Assembly (NCBI RefSeq): GCF_002775205.1
Contig: NC_036447.1
Location: 21,000,501-21,064,500, forward strand
Origin: Xiphophorus maculatus
Taxonomy: Eukaryota; Chordata; Actinopteri; Cyprinodontiformes; Poeciliidae
Reading direction: 5' to 3'
DNA: 64,000 nucleotides
This document shows positions 48,117 through 60,830 of the stretch, one piece after another. The position numbers and the translations under genes were made by a program. The stretch's first letter is position 1; every line of letters starts with the position of its first letter. Below the pieces are notes generated by a model. That model ran no database searches. It saw only the letters and a list, made by a program, of their open reading frames with translations, and was not told the origin of the DNA.

Positions 48117-49385
48117 TCAGCCTCCCAGGACAATAAAGACAACTGGTAAGACGTCGTTGAGGACATGCAGACAATAACATTGTACATTTAAAAAAAACAA
48201 TCGATTTTTACTCATGTAATGTTAACCTTTCTGTCATGTTTTTGTTATGAATTGTGAACTTCTGGAATACCAGCATCTCCACCAAAGGAACGTTTACATC
48301 ACCATGAATGGAGACGCCTGATCACCAGCTGGTTAGCATGGCGGTGGTAGCGTCTTGGTGAGAGTCTGTGGTGCTGCCAGAGGTAATGGTGGATTGTGCC
48401 AAAGGGAATGGAATAATGAAGTCCAGCCTCCAAGCTCATAAACATTTCCTGTGATTAACAGCAAGGCAGTTAGATGTTGACTCCAAGCCCACTTGGAATT
48501 GGAATCGATAAAGACAGATTTCTCAGGTTTTTGGAATGGCAATCCCGTGAAAATTTCAATGACTGTATTTAAAAGATTGCTCCATTCTAGGAAACCAACC
48601 TGTTTACTGTTGTCCTTTTGTATTTCTTACATCACTCTTTCCATTTGCACAACAGCTAGTCCATTTCCCAAACCATTTTGTACCAGTTCAAAAATCTAGC
48701 TGATAACTTACAAAGCATGTACAAAGTAAGAACGTATGACAATGAAAGTGTCGGTGTCAACAAAATGAAAAGTCCTCACCACATTTATGAACAAGCAAGT
48801 TGAATAGCTTGTTCATATTTTGTTATGATAGTTCACTCACTTTTCCATTTTTAACAAGTCAGCTGTTGGTGACGCTACCTCAATGGGCTCATGACGGCGC
48901 CATACATTTGAAATCCACAGTGAAGCAACACATTGCTCTATTTAGAGAGGTAAATGAGTACAGGACACTGATTATGTATGTTTCACATTTTTACTGCATA
49001 TGCTCTTTGCGATTGCACTTTGTCCTCACCATTGAAAGCAAATTACAAATTTATTTACAATAAGCATTGTAAAGAAGCACCCTTTGGCTAAAGCTGTAAA
49101 CAATATTGCAGTACAATCAGCATACACAGTGCTGTGAATCCTTCTTGGACATCCAGATGTTTCTGTCTGTTTGACCTTGAGTGGTGAATCCACTGCTGAG
49201 AGGTCATCACATGGCCACAAGCAGGGCCATTTGGGGATGTGTGTTGGCAATAAACCTTCCTCCTCAGACATCAGAGGTTGCTCTCTGTTCAATGCAGCTT
49301 CTTCCACAGCTTCTGTCTTTTGCCAGACTGGTAAAAACCGACTTTGGTTCATACAGAGGGTCTGGACCTCTAGCTACTCAGAATC
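48117..49385. other. Non-coding, nothing recognised
   Basis: No exon or repeat termini that I can support. The sequence leading into 49390 may belong to the repeat that starts there. Confidence 0.35.
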
Positions 49386-49389
49386 GATT

Positions 49390-49745
49390 GTTTTCTGGAG
49401 GTGTGGACTCTGCTGAGGTTTTAAATTTCACCCAATTGTTAACATTTGGCCGTGATGAATGTAATGCACCAGTCTGACTCTATGAAGCTTACCGGAAATT
49501 GCCTGCGCTGCAAACAACCTTCCTCCACTGCAAAGAGAGAAGTGCCGAGCCGAATGAGGCGGCTGTTGATGTTATTTAAATATTGACAGCCAACATTCAA
49601 TGTGACTGTACGGCTTTGTTCACTTCCTCCACTGCCATCGCTAAAACTAAGACTACGACTCTCAAACAGCTCAGAAAATCTACGTCATCTTTCACAACTT
49701 CTCCTTCTGTTCGCTGATCGGCCTGGTAGAAATTGAGGTCAATTA
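49390..49745 (-). repeat. Interspersed repeat, inverted copy of 33495-33965
   Basis: The reverse complement aligns with 33495-33965 across about 350 bases, with the strings listed for that copy. It lacks the 71-bp insert and so represents the simpler form of the family. Confidence 0.7.
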
Positions 49746-52080
49746 AAGAAGGCCCAGACTGAGCAGTAGAGGGAGATGAGAATCGAGGTCAACTGTTTTC
49801 CAGATAGTTCACGTTTGTATGTAATGAGTCAAGTGATGAAATGAAGACAAGCTTTCTCATTCCCGTGAATGATAATTCATCATATAATTTACTTTGATCG
49901 ACATGATATAAACAAATTATGTTATGCAACAGCAGAGCATTACATTGAACCAGCTGATCCAGAAGGATTTACAATTTCCTGGAAGAAATGAGAAACTGCT
50001 ACTTTGAGCATTACTGTATTGACTAAATATTGTGGCTGCTAAACTGTGTGATTTTTTAATTCTGATCAGAAAAATGCACCACACAACTGAGAAAAAGTGT
50101 AAATGTGCTCCACAATTTTGATAATGATTAAATATCCAGTCTGAATCTTGCTCAGTACTTCTTAATAGTCACTGACATACGAGTGAGTTTGTATGATTAT
50201 GTGGGTTAGAAAAAGATCATCTATGAATTTAAACTTGCCTTTAAATTCTTCTTTAAAACACATCAAAGTTGTTTATAACATTTTCAATAGCTAATAAAAA
50301 ATCCACCAAATTAAGATGACTGCAATGACTTTAACTAGAACTGTTAATCATTGATACTTTAATTATTGGTTCCTCTTTTTGTGACGTCTTTTGTTGTGAA
50401 AGGTGAGCCTTCAAACCCTTATCTTGTGTCACTAATTAGCAACAGAAAACCTTATTAAAAAAGGGTTTGAACATTTGTTTCTATTTAACGCTTGACAAAT
50501 GAAGAACAATGCAGTTTATTAAAACTTAGGCTTTACAAGCAGAAAATATCTAAGTAAAAACATAAGGACAATAGAATGACATGACTAAATAAAACAAAAT
50601 TAGACAATTGCATCAAGTTAGCAGTCTGAACATGTCTATTAACAGACGACCTGAACTTCAGAAAATATTCACACATGTGGGAGTGACGTCGCCATCATCC
50701 ACCCGATCTCTGGATAAATCCCTCATTTCTACTATAAAAATGAAACTGCATCACAGAAACAAGAACTACTCCTCTTCTGATTCCACTTCTCTTCCATCAC
50801 TCCTCTCTCTTCTGTTGGTATATTTTCTGTTTTCTTTGTTTCTATTTTTCTCCTGCTCCCCCTTTCTGTCTCTACAGTCTTTTGACCCCCCCTCCTGCTC
50901 CGCTGACCCATCCTTTTCTCCGGCGGTCCCTGTCTTTGCTCTCCAGTCTGCAACCTGTGGAACCAATTAGACCTTGTAAGCGGAGGCCTTTTGCCCCTGT
51001 CGTGTGGTCTGTTTAACTTGCCGCTCCATAAGGACCTTTCCTCGTAGCGTGACCACCACCTCGCCTGCCTCGGTGGGTGGGTTTCGGGGGCTTTGGGGGG
51101 GGGCCTGCATGTCACTGTAGGACGCTGGTGGGGGACCACCAGGTCTCCTTTGAACCCCTGTCTGACTGAAAAAAGCAAAATGCAAGTATTAAAATGCTTT
51201 CAGCGTCACATTAATGCACGCTTCTTGTACGTGTTAGTCTGTTTGCGGGCATTTAGGATATGGTTCATCTACTTTAGGGGCGAACAAACCCTTTTTTTTT
51301 CCTTTTTAGTAGCCCCAGAACATCTCCTTTTACCCCTTTTCACCCTCTACCCCCAGCTGCCTGGAATGCTTTTAACAATTCACTGTCAGACTCGGAGCAA
51401 CATGGGACGCTGGGAGATTGTCACATTCCAAAGCGGGGCATTTTTTTAGTTGCTCTTCACGTGTCAATCACCGACACTATCTCCTTGTCACCCTCAGCAC
51501 CCCCCAACACCCAACCACCACCCAAAACACACACACACACACACGCCCACACACATACAAACATAGAGTTCGCTTTACTGCGTCTCTCTTTTAAGGACGC
51601 AGTCATCAGCACGATAAGCACCTAAAAATGGGGTTTTTCAGCACACGCAAACACCGATTTGTCCGACTTCACAGGAAAGGCCTCCAACATCTGTGTTGTG
51701 GGTCACCGAGGAGCCCCTCTCTTCTTTTAGTGACGCAAACAGAAAATCAGCGAGTTGAGAAGAGAGAGACAGAGGGGGGGGATAAAGTATGCATTTCAGG
51801 GCTCATAACTCATCTCAACTCATTTTTTTTCCGGCTCTCTGACCTTTTAACTTTGCTAATGTTTGTGTTTCTTCAAAGTTCGACGACTTGCCGCAAAAAA
51901 AAAAAAAAAAAAAAAATTCCCCTTCAGAACCGCTCAGCTGAAGAAGCCTACAATTTTGTATCTTGATCCCAAATGATAAGCTGCGAATTGGGTCAGAGGG
52001 GTCATGCACAAACTCCCACAACATGCGGGCCAACTTTCAACAGATCTTAGTCCAACACACACACACACACACACGCACAC
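49746..52080. other. Non-coding, GC-richer from about 50.9 kb
   Basis: The first part is AT-rich. From about 50860 to 52080 the sequence is pyrimidine- and GC-richer, with CA runs (51530-51544) and a run of 23 A (51895-51917). Open frames here are low complexity and I do not call them genes. Confidence 0.4.
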
Positions 52081-52084
52081 ACAC
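52055..52084. repeat. (AC)n microsatellite
   Basis: About 15 AC units with one G interruption. Confidence 0.95.
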
Positions 52085-52340
52085 CGTGGGTTCTGGTGAG
52101 ATTCCTTGGCACGTTATCAGAGCGTTGAAAGCACCTGCCTGGTATGTGACAGTGGCAGTTAGTGACAGTTCTCTTTTAAAGCTGGGAGGTGGTGGTGGGT
52201 GGAGGAGGCTTTGGGAAAACAGTTGATCCATTTGATAGGAGTCCTGCCAAACACTTGACAGGAGCTGTCAGTGAGTCCAGGACAGGGTGGTGCTTATCGA
52301 TCAAACACTCCCTCCTATCTGACCTTCATGTCCCGAAGAC
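52085..52340. promoter_or_regulatory. Candidate regulatory element with repeated TGACAG
   Basis: TGTGACAGTGGCAG, AGTGACAGTTC, CTTGACAGGAG and CTGTCAGTGAG occur within 150 bases (MEIS/TALE half-sites), next to AAAGCACCTGCC (E-box). Repeat-free and non-coding. Inference only. Confidence 0.3.
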
Positions 52341-52573
52341 GGGCCGGGGGTGAGGAGAACGCAAAGTGAGCCTGGAGCCTGGAGGAGGTGAGGAGAGGTT
52401 TCATGATTATAATTTAATTTGTTTAAAAATCGAAGAATGTGGTGGATTAAAATAAAAAATACAAGCAATCCTATACATTTTAAGTGAGCATTATCAGCAC
52501 CTCTCAAGTTCTCCCAGCAACATTATCATCAGCTTACACTGCTGACATTAACAAAGTCTGTGAAAGATTAGAG

Positions 52574-52740
52574 CAGTGGTTCCCAAAGTTAGGGTCGGGA
52601 CCCCACTGTGGCCTGTGAAGCTTCAGGTGCAGAGTCAGATAATCTCAAGGACTCACAATTGTATTGTAAAATGACTGCTAATAGTCTGTATTTTACATAA
52701 TTGTTATAAAAGATGACAACGTTAAACGGAGCGCTGCTCT
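52574..52740 (+). mobile_element. hAT-like terminal fragment
   Basis: CAGTGGTTCCCAAAGTTAGG followed by GTCGGGACCCC is the terminus of a widespread hAT-type element. The opposite end was not found, so the copy is truncated. Confidence 0.5.
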
Positions 52741-52780
52741 CGTGTTCTTTCTAGTTTGGATTGGGCCTAAAAACTTGCAA

Positions 52781-52965
52781 CTGCAACTTTTAGATGTGCC
52801 TCTGCTGCACCACACCTGAATAGAATAATTAGGTCATTAAGGCTCTGGAGAACTGATCTACACAAGGAGGAGGTCATTAAGCCGTTTGATACCAGTGTTT
52901 TGTACCTGTGGCACATCTAAAAACTGCAGTACAGCGGCCCTTAAGGAATGGAGTTTGACACACCT
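52781..52965. mobile_element. Palindromic hAT-like MITE, left end truncated
   Basis: Internal inverted strings TTTTAGATGTGCC and GGCACATCTAAAA lie about 120 bases apart. The right end has AGCGGCCCTTAAGGAATGGA followed by GTTTGACACACC, the terminus of a common teleost MITE. The equivalent left terminus is missing. Confidence 0.6.
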
Positions 52966-53439
52966 ACTAGACATTGTGTCTGAGCCCAACTAATTAACTT
53001 TAGTTATTATTTAAATTAAGATTTTACTGCTTTCGTTTTTAGAGGTTAATTTGAGTAAGTTCTCCTGTTTTAGCTTTTTGTTTAGCATCTTCCAGCTCCA
53101 TTTTGTTGCTTATCGTAACCACAGAATGAGTCAAGTGTAAACCATGTGTGATGTGTCACTGCCTGGAAAGGAGCAGGGTGTAGCTGCATAAATATCGTGA
53201 AGCTTGCTGCCCTTGTTCTAATCTAATGAACATCTGCACCTTAATTTTTTTTTTCCTCAACAAATCAAACTACATACTCCTCTGAGTTGTACGGATTGCT
53301 GGGTTATTAAATGCACCATCATTGCCCGACCCGACCATAAGGCAAAATAAGTTTGGCATGACCCAGCACACATTTCGGCTCGGTGTTGGGTCATAAATCT
53401 AAACTCTAGTCCTAAATGATTGCAGTTTTTCTTTGCAGG

Positions 53440-53975
53440 CCTCACAGGTTTGTTAGAGAACATCAGTGAATAAACAGGATCCTGAAGATCAGGAAACACA
53501 GCAGGCGGGTCAGTGAAATGTGTGGAGACAAACAGCAGAAATCTAAAACTGTGCATCACTCTGAACATCACAGTCCAATGGCGAGTCACAGTGGTGGTAG
53601 CATCATGCTGTGGGGAAGCTTTTCCTTAATGAGTCAGAGATAAATGAGCAAGCTAACTCCTCGACAAATCCCAGCAGAAGCCTTTTTACAGACTGCGAAA
53701 GATTTACGACTGTGGAGGACGTTCACCTTCCAGCAGAGCATCTCTAAACATGCAGCTGCAGTAAAGTGGTTCAGATCAAAACATTTCCATGTGTAAAATC
53801 TCCCTCTCAAAGGAAATGCTTTGAGTTAAGAATTTAAACAATTATGTTTCCTTTACATCCAATCGGATTGAATTTGAGGTATTTTGCTGAGAGAAATTAG
53901 AAAAAGTTCAATCTCTGGATGTTAAAAGCTGATGGAGAAACGAGACAAAAACTTCCTGCAATTTTAGTTTTTCAA
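53440..53975 (+). pseudogene. Tc1-like transposon relic with broken transposase
   Basis: TTTGTTAGAGAACATCAGTG (leader region), GTGGTAGCATCATGCTGTGG, TTCACCTTCCAGCAGAGCA with CTAAACATGCAGC, and TCAATCTCTGGATGT appear in transposon order. Frameshifts and deletions are frequent. Same broad family as the fragments at 16270 and 17085. Confidence 0.65.
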
Positions 53976-54639
53976 AGCAGAAGGGCTGAATTGAAATTTA
54001 CGTCTGGCTCCTCTCGCTTTATTTATAAAACATTTCATAATAGATATATTCTTTATCTGCTTCACAACCATGCAGCACTTTACTTTTGGTTTGTAACATC
54101 AAATTCCAGCAAAATTAATTGAACAGTTCAGGGGAAAACACTTTGTCGGATCACTGAAAGACATGGTTCACCTTCATTTTAAGACAAACCATAAGTTTTT
54201 GCATGGCGAAAAGGGGAAGTATGTGCTTGTTGATGGGCAGGTTATCAGTACTTCTTTTCTTAACATTGCTTTGGTGGAGAGCAAACCTGACAGATACTCT
54301 GCTGGAGGCTGCTGTGAGGTATATATACATTTGATATTAATTTTGACCAAAACAAGCAGTTGTATGGTCACGCATTGCTCATACAGAATCCTTTCACATC
54401 CATATACATTAATGAAACCAGTTACCAATGATGTTGACAGTTTTTAATATTTTTTAAAATCACAAATAAATAATAAATGATGATATTTATTAATCCAGAC
54501 AATGACGTTGCGCTTATTTAATTTCTCTAAAAAAGCTGTAGTTTCCCTCTCTATCCAAGCACATCCTGGATTAACTCAATTTAAGAATTTTATGTCCGCC
54601 GTGAAATTTCAGCTGCACATTTGGATCTGATTTTTTAAC

Positions 54640-55195
54640 GTGGTGCCATAAAGCACAATGATCCTCTCACATTTTTCCTATGGAGCTACTGTCTGGACTC
54701 AGACTAGTCAAACTATACTCAAACCATTAGCAAGTCTCTATAATCGGGCTTTGAAGGTTTTATATCAAAAGCCAATCAGATTCTATCATTGTCACATTTT
54801 GGCTAAATTGGCATTTTGGACTTTCCTGATTTTATCAATTATAATCTTTTAAAATGGATTTTTAAGTGTTTAAATGGATATGCACCTACACCATTAAGAA
54901 TTTGCATACAGAGACTGCAGGGCAATAGCAGATCTACTAAAGCAGCTTCAGATTCGAAGAATCACTTTTGCTCAAAGTGCTCTGTCCGTGAGAGGATCTG
55001 CAGTTTGGAACTCACTTCCTGTTGATTTAAAGTCTGTAACCAGTACGTTCAAGAAACAAACATCAAAAACAGAACTGAATCCATTTTTGATGTTTCACTG
55101 TTTGTGTGTAGATGTCGTCAACATTATGCTGTAAATATTTTAAATGATTATTGATGTGTGTCTGACCCTACCAAATAAACTCAAATAAAATAAAT
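54640..55195 (+). pseudogene. LINE ORF2 C-terminus and 3' end
   Basis: The frames at 54658-54852 and 54816-55025 read ILSHFSYGATVWTQTSQTIL, LASLYNRALKVLYQKPIRF, KWIFKCLNGYAPTPLRICIQ and NHFCSKCSVRERICSLEL. This is the C-terminal region of a non-LTR retrotransposon reverse-transcriptase polyprotein. One frameshift near 54830 breaks it. It is followed by a 3' UTR ending in AATAAACTCAAATAAAATAA. 5' truncated, inactive. Confidence 0.7.
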
Positions 55196-55275
55196 ACAAA
55201 GACCACAAACATCATAAAGAGCACTAAGATTTGGATTTTTTATCATAAAGCTGTTGGAAAATAAATGTATCAGAA

Positions 55276-55296
55276 ATATATATATATATATATATA
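55276..55296. repeat. (AT)n microsatellite
   Basis: About ten uninterrupted AT units. Confidence 0.95.
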
Positions 55297-57931
55297 CATT
55301 TTTTGGGATAAACTTGCCATATCTTTTTGCAAATTCTAAGAAACTTTGTTTTATTTGTTGAAAATTCATCCATTTCTTAATATCAGCTTATTTTAATGTT
55401 GAAAGTCTTACCATAAAAATGCCTATTAAAATGTTTTATATCTAATTTATTTGCTTTTCAGTTATATACACAATGTCATGTTTCATGTTAACTATACTTC
55501 TATGATCTCTATTTAATAAAAAGTAATATCCAATGTTAAATTATTCAATATAATTAGGTCGAACGAAAACAATAAATTTCACATTTCGAGGATTGAAGAA
55601 ACGGATGAATCGAATGGTTATTTCAGCCTTAATTCCAGAAAAAAAATAAATACAAAAATTACACCTCTGGATCCAGAAAGAAAAATCCTCAAACCAATGA
55701 AGCTCCACTTTTGAAAAAAACAAAACAAAACAACAAACAAATAATTAAGTCTGTTTGTATCCTTATTGTTTTTGATTAATGGCGTAAACTAGTGTTTTCT
55801 GCATTGTACATGCTTATATTTCCCCTCCGTATTTCAGATTGTCATCATCCTCAGGTAAAAGTTTAATCCTCCATGTTGATAGTCAGTTTAGACAGAATAT
55901 CACAAAGTTAATCAGAGTAAAGCTTCTTTGCAAATTTTTCTATCTTTAACAGCTGAATCCTTCCTAGCATTGTTTTTTTTCCTTTGCCTCTCAACAAAAA
56001 TGTGTAATTTAAAGTCGAAACTGAAACCATTGTCTGTCAAAATATAAGCAGACTAACAGGAATTGTTGTGATCCTGAAAAACATCCTCACCAAGTTCAGT
56101 TTTTCTTCAAAATCTGGAGCAGAGCCACAGTTTATTTTTGCTGGAGAGGTGGACTCCACGCATCAGACCTGCAGCGAGAGGAAAGGGGGAAAAAAAAGAT
56201 GACAAAGGACACCTAGTCATCTTGTGGGTGACCGTAGTCAGTGTTTAGCCTGGACGATCTTTTGCCACTGGTCATTACAGCACCATGCTGGACTTACTGT
56301 AGTGTTGTCCAAACACTGTGCTTGGCAAGAACTGCACACAACAACAAAATGAGACTGGGAAATGTGAGTTCAAAATGTTCCATCTGGTTAAAAGGTTCAA
56401 TTCTCCTGCAGATGTTATTTTATTTTATTCATTTATTTTTTTTAGATGTTTGATTCAGTTACTGCAGGGTTGGGGAAGCAGCTTAGATGTTTCAAGCAGG
56501 TTTCAGTGGATGTTGGTGAAGTGAGAGTGTGAGATCTGATGTGTGGTTAATGGGCTCCCTCTACTGTTTCCTCAGTTACTCACACCTCGGCCCCCTTTCC
56601 ACGTGAACTGACGGCCCTGCTGATGGTCCTAAACCTCCACTCACATACTAACGATGTGACCATTTCTGGGCTTTCAATTATTTATTCTAAACTTGTAATG
56701 AATTTTTTTAAAAAGTGGATGCACTGTCAAATGGTTTAACCATAAACATGCATAACCCTACATGTTTTTATTTTATTGGTGCAGACTGGAAGTGTGCTAG
56801 AAAGTGAACAATTATGATTGTCACAAAGGGTCTGGATCGTTGGCTGAACTTAATTAACCCAAGTATATATTTAATGAAATATTATATTTATCGCTTTTTT
56901 GTAACATGACTGCTTTCAATTGATCAGTAAACCGCGACACACCATACTGACAGCTGAACATTTGTTACAGTAAATAACTTGCAATGCAGACATCGGTAGC
57001 TGCGTTTCCATTGACCATATAATTCCACAAATTGAAATTACTAAAATAAATTAGCTTAATGGAAAAATAGCAATTTTGAAAAAAAAAACAAACAAAAAAA
57101 CTCATGCGTTTGTGAAAGAATGACGAGCAAAAAACTGCGCTTTAGAGGGAATTGTAAGTTTATTGTAGTTGGTGTATTTTGCGAAACGACAGTGGAAACA
57201 CTTTTTTCGCATCACGCTGGTCATAAGATCAACGACTAGATGTTACTCCTGGCAGAAAAGACAAAGAAGAAGACAGGAAGTAATAGGAGCAGGGGGGGGA
57301 AAGTTATGACAATTCCAAGGGCCCCTGACCAACAGGGGGCCCTCCACAATTTATTTATTTATTTTTGTTCATAGAAATAAAAATAAAAAATGGGGCCCTG
57401 TTAATGTATAATTAATTACAAAATTAATTATATTGTGTTTTCTAAAATTGTTTTTAGCAGTAAGAATTAAATGTTACCCCTCCCAGACCAAAAAGCTCAC
57501 ATTTGCCCTGAACCCCTCTGGATCTGCATGAAATGGTTCGTTCCTGCTTGGAGCTTGACGGTGACGATGTTCAGCAGCAGTCAGTGGAAAACAAGAACCA
57601 CTGTGACATTTACTATGCTGCCTAGAAAAATAATAAAGTAGGTTTTCAAAAAATAGAGAGACAGAGAGAGAAAAAGGTAAAAGTGTCAATTTGTAACCCA
57701 GTTTTTCTCCGAGAGGTGAGTAGACTGTGAGATTATCAACCATTCAGCATAGTTAGCTTAGCTACAGTCTACTGCTTGCCTCTATTTCACTAGCATTTAA
57801 TGAATGAAGAAAAGAAATATATGAACATATTCATATATTGAACTTGTCCCTGTATCTTTTACCACTTAACAACAGATGAGTCAGTCAGCAGCAGCTCTAG
57901 CCCCTCCTGACCCGTCCTCTCCTAAGTGAAA
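55297..57931. other. Non-coding, nothing recognised
   Basis: AT-rich intergenic DNA. A short A-rich segment at 55705-55745 and a G-run at 57292-57299 are the only notable tracts. Confidence 0.4.
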
Positions 57932-58312
57932 TTAAAGCTGCAGTATGTAACTTTTATACTTTTTAAAAATGTTAAAATATTTACATATTTGTTAAAACTG
58001 TCATTATGTTGTGACAGTATGACATAGAGATAATCTGTGAAAAATCAATTTCCTCTGCCTTCTCCCAGTACTATCTAGAAACAACCAATCAGAGGCAGGA
58101 GAGTTTTAGTGCTGTCAATCACAATCTCATGTGGCTGCTCATCCCTATGCTGCAGCTAACGCAGCTTGTTGTGAATGCTCAGTCTAGTTAGCAGAGCTAC
58201 CAATGACAGCAGATAAACATTATTCCTGTAATGATAAGTTGTTTTTCCACTATTAGCACATTTAGCAGTGAGTGAATGAGGATGATTGACAGCGTTAAGA
58301 CCCTCCTTTCAT
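57932..58312 (+). repeat. MITE-like interspersed repeat (second copy)
   Basis: Begins TTAAAGCTGCAGTATGTAAC and aligns with the minus strand of 13415-13821 along its length. The interior strings CCTCTGCCTTCTCCCAGTAC and TTAGCACATTTAGCAG are shared. Confidence 0.65.
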
Positions 58313-59209
58313 TGTCATCATTGTCAAGATTCCTGGCGGTGGCCCTGAATAGGAGGATAATGGTGCAGCACGTTCCCACCTCAATCCTCAGGAAAATGGA
58401 TAAAGGCTTGTTGATTCCTGCAAAAAGTGTGTGGTTTAGGTACAAACCACACACCAGTATAAGTTTATGCCTACTGAACTGTGAGGGTACAGATTTGATT
58501 CTTTATGGATTCGAGGAAATCCATTTCTGATTATAGCTACTTCCATTAACTTTGTTTTTAAACTCATTGAAGTTGTGTAAACTTTCCATCCTAGAAAAGA
58601 AACAGTTTCAGGGTCTTTAAAAAACCTTAAATTCATATATCTAAAATAGTGTCTTAAATTTAAAAAATAAAGTAAGTTGGCCTTAAATAGGTTAATCACA
58701 GATCTTACCTTTTGTTGTACATTTTGTCTCAAAGGACTTTTCTGTTGGTCAAAAGTTTGAGTTGCACACAGACATCGTCATTCTGTCCTGTAACTTGAGG
58801 CGGTTGAGGCTATCGTTAACTAGCTGCTAACATACCATTGCTAGCTAGCTAGACTTTTTTGGGTCTGTCATAAGAAAGAGTAAATTTATTGCCAGCTGGA
58901 TGGATGACGTTCGCCACTGGCTCACTTCTGTTGCCAACTCTTAAGATGCTATATGCATTCTGTGCACTGCTACACTTTCCTTTGTGATACAAGAATTCTG
59001 TATAGTTTCACCAAATTGTAGATGGTGAAACTTACAGAAACCATGAGTTCAGAAAATTAGTAAGAGCCACAAGTTAATATAATTAAAGCTAAATGGTAAC
59101 AGTGGTAAATGAAACTATATATCCCATCACATCTGAGTTTCTGTTAGGAGCACATCCGTCCTCCTCCAGCTTCCCTCCCCTTTTCTCCTTTCTGATCTAT
59201 AAATACTCC

Positions 59210-59545
59210 GTCATCAGTGGAGGTTGGCTGTGAGAGGCACCGACCCCGACCTCTCTCCGTCCAGCAGAGCGGTGATTTATGGGGCCTCAGGCTGCTGCTA
59301 ACCTTGCACTTGAGCCCTGGCAGTATAAATGATAGCGGGTCAGTGGCACCGTGGATGCTCCGTCTCTCTCTCTCTCTCCCCATCTCTCTGTCCTGTTATC
59401 ATCACCGTGAAGAAGACATCATCCTCCTCCTCGCCGTCTCCTGCGAGTATAAATAGTGCCAGATCAGGTGACAACGCCGGCCTTGGCCTTTGATGGGAGC
59501 TTTAATTTCATGCCTAATTTCTCTCGGCAGAGCGAGGATCGATGC
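59210..59545. promoter_or_regulatory. Candidate conserved non-coding element
   Basis: Repeat-free and GC-richer than its flanks, with motif-dense text such as GGTGATTTATGGGGCC, CAGTATAAATGATAGCGGG and GGGAGCTTTAATTTCATGCC (homeodomain-like cores). Frames are interrupted and do not resemble protein. Position 30 kb upstream of fgf8 fits long-range developmental control. Inference. Confidence 0.35.
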
Positions 59546-60424
59546 TGCCCCGCTCGTGCTCCCTCTCGCTCTGCTCTCTCTTTGGAGGTGCAAAGGCTGA
59601 AAGCAAAGAAAAGCAAATGTCCACCGCTGAATTATATGCACACATTAAGCCGTGCAGTACATCAGTGAATGTGCATTCCTATTGATATCCTTCACAGCAA
59701 GCAAATTACAGACAAATGGAGGTAAAGAGGCACAGAAGGAGACTCAGATTTGTCCAGCAGCACAGATGACTTAAGCAATCGATACAGCTGAAACAAATAG
59801 CTTTGGAAATAAGAGCAACAAGGAAAATATAACTACACAGCAGCTACCCACCTGAGTGCTGTGTGTGTTACACATCGCCACGGTGATAAATATGAGTCCC
59901 TGTCTGCAGCCCAGGGGAGGCATTGAACTCTAGTCCCTTTATAATGACTTTGTCTACCTATCGATCCGGCTATGATCCATGTACTGTAATTCTTATATCA
60001 TCAGGCCTGGCCTCAACAATAACTCCCAGTCATATTTCGGGGCCTCCTGTCCACTTGACAACTTAATGATGCAAGGGTCCTTGCCGAGTTTGGATTTTTA
60101 CCCAACTCCGCTCCCTCTTCCTTTCTCCTGCAGGACTTTAATTTCTCCTTGTTCTTTAAGACTAATATCAGTAAAAGCACCCAGAGAACATTCTGTCCAA
60201 GGATTTCTTTCTTTTATGCCACACACCCTCTCCTTTACACCCCTCTCTCTCGCTCTCTGCAGTACAGGACAGGGATTTTGTTTTTTTCTTTTTTTGGGTG
60301 ATTTGAAGTGCAGCTCCCTGCAGGCTGAAAGGGAGACTCAGCTGTCCCTCTTTAGTCCCTGTTCTTCGTCTCCCCTAGTGCCAGAGCCGTATTTCATTGT
60401 CACTTCAACCCTTTCTTTTTAGCC

Positions 60425-60600
60425 TGGGTGTAATAGCGAGAGATATATGGGGCTCGGTTCTGCAGCCTTCTGAGCTTCCTCAGTCTTCGATAAAACACTG
60501 TCAGAGTGACAAAACAGCAGCCCCTGGGTATTCAGGCACAGATGCCCCCCTCATCCAGAGGCAATTACTCAACATCCTGCGCTGATCCTTTTAGTAACAA
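60425..60600. promoter_or_regulatory. Candidate conserved non-coding element
   Basis: GAGATATATGGGGCTCGG, CTTCGATAAAACACTGTCAG and GAGGCAATTACTCAACATCC lie in a short repeat-free block between pyrimidine-rich sequence and a repeat fragment (60720-60830). Inference from texture. Confidence 0.3.
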
Positions 60601-60719
60601 CGCAACATCTTTGGTAAGGAAGAGTTTGAACAGTCATCAGCCTTCCTGTTCATCCCCATGACTTTAGAGACGCTCACTGGCCACTTTATTAGGTACAAGG
60701 CTGGCACAGAGATCAGTTT

Positions 60720-60830
60720 TTTTTTATTTTTACGTTTGCTAAAACTGACATTATGCCGTGACAGTATGATATGAGACAGAAGCTCCTCTGCCTTCTCCTG
60801 TAAATATATTTGCTGATTGTGACAGCATTT
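60720..60830 (+). repeat. Fragment of the 57.9-kb MITE-like family
   Basis: GCTAAAACTGACATTATGCC, GTGACAGTATGATATGAGAC and CTCCTCTGCCTTCTCC match the left part of 57932-58312. Confidence 0.55.

Noticed and set aside
50732-51178. 148-codon minus-strand open frame rich in Arg, Lys and Glu
   Set aside because: Derived from a pyrimidine-rich tract; composition is low complexity and no family is recognisable.
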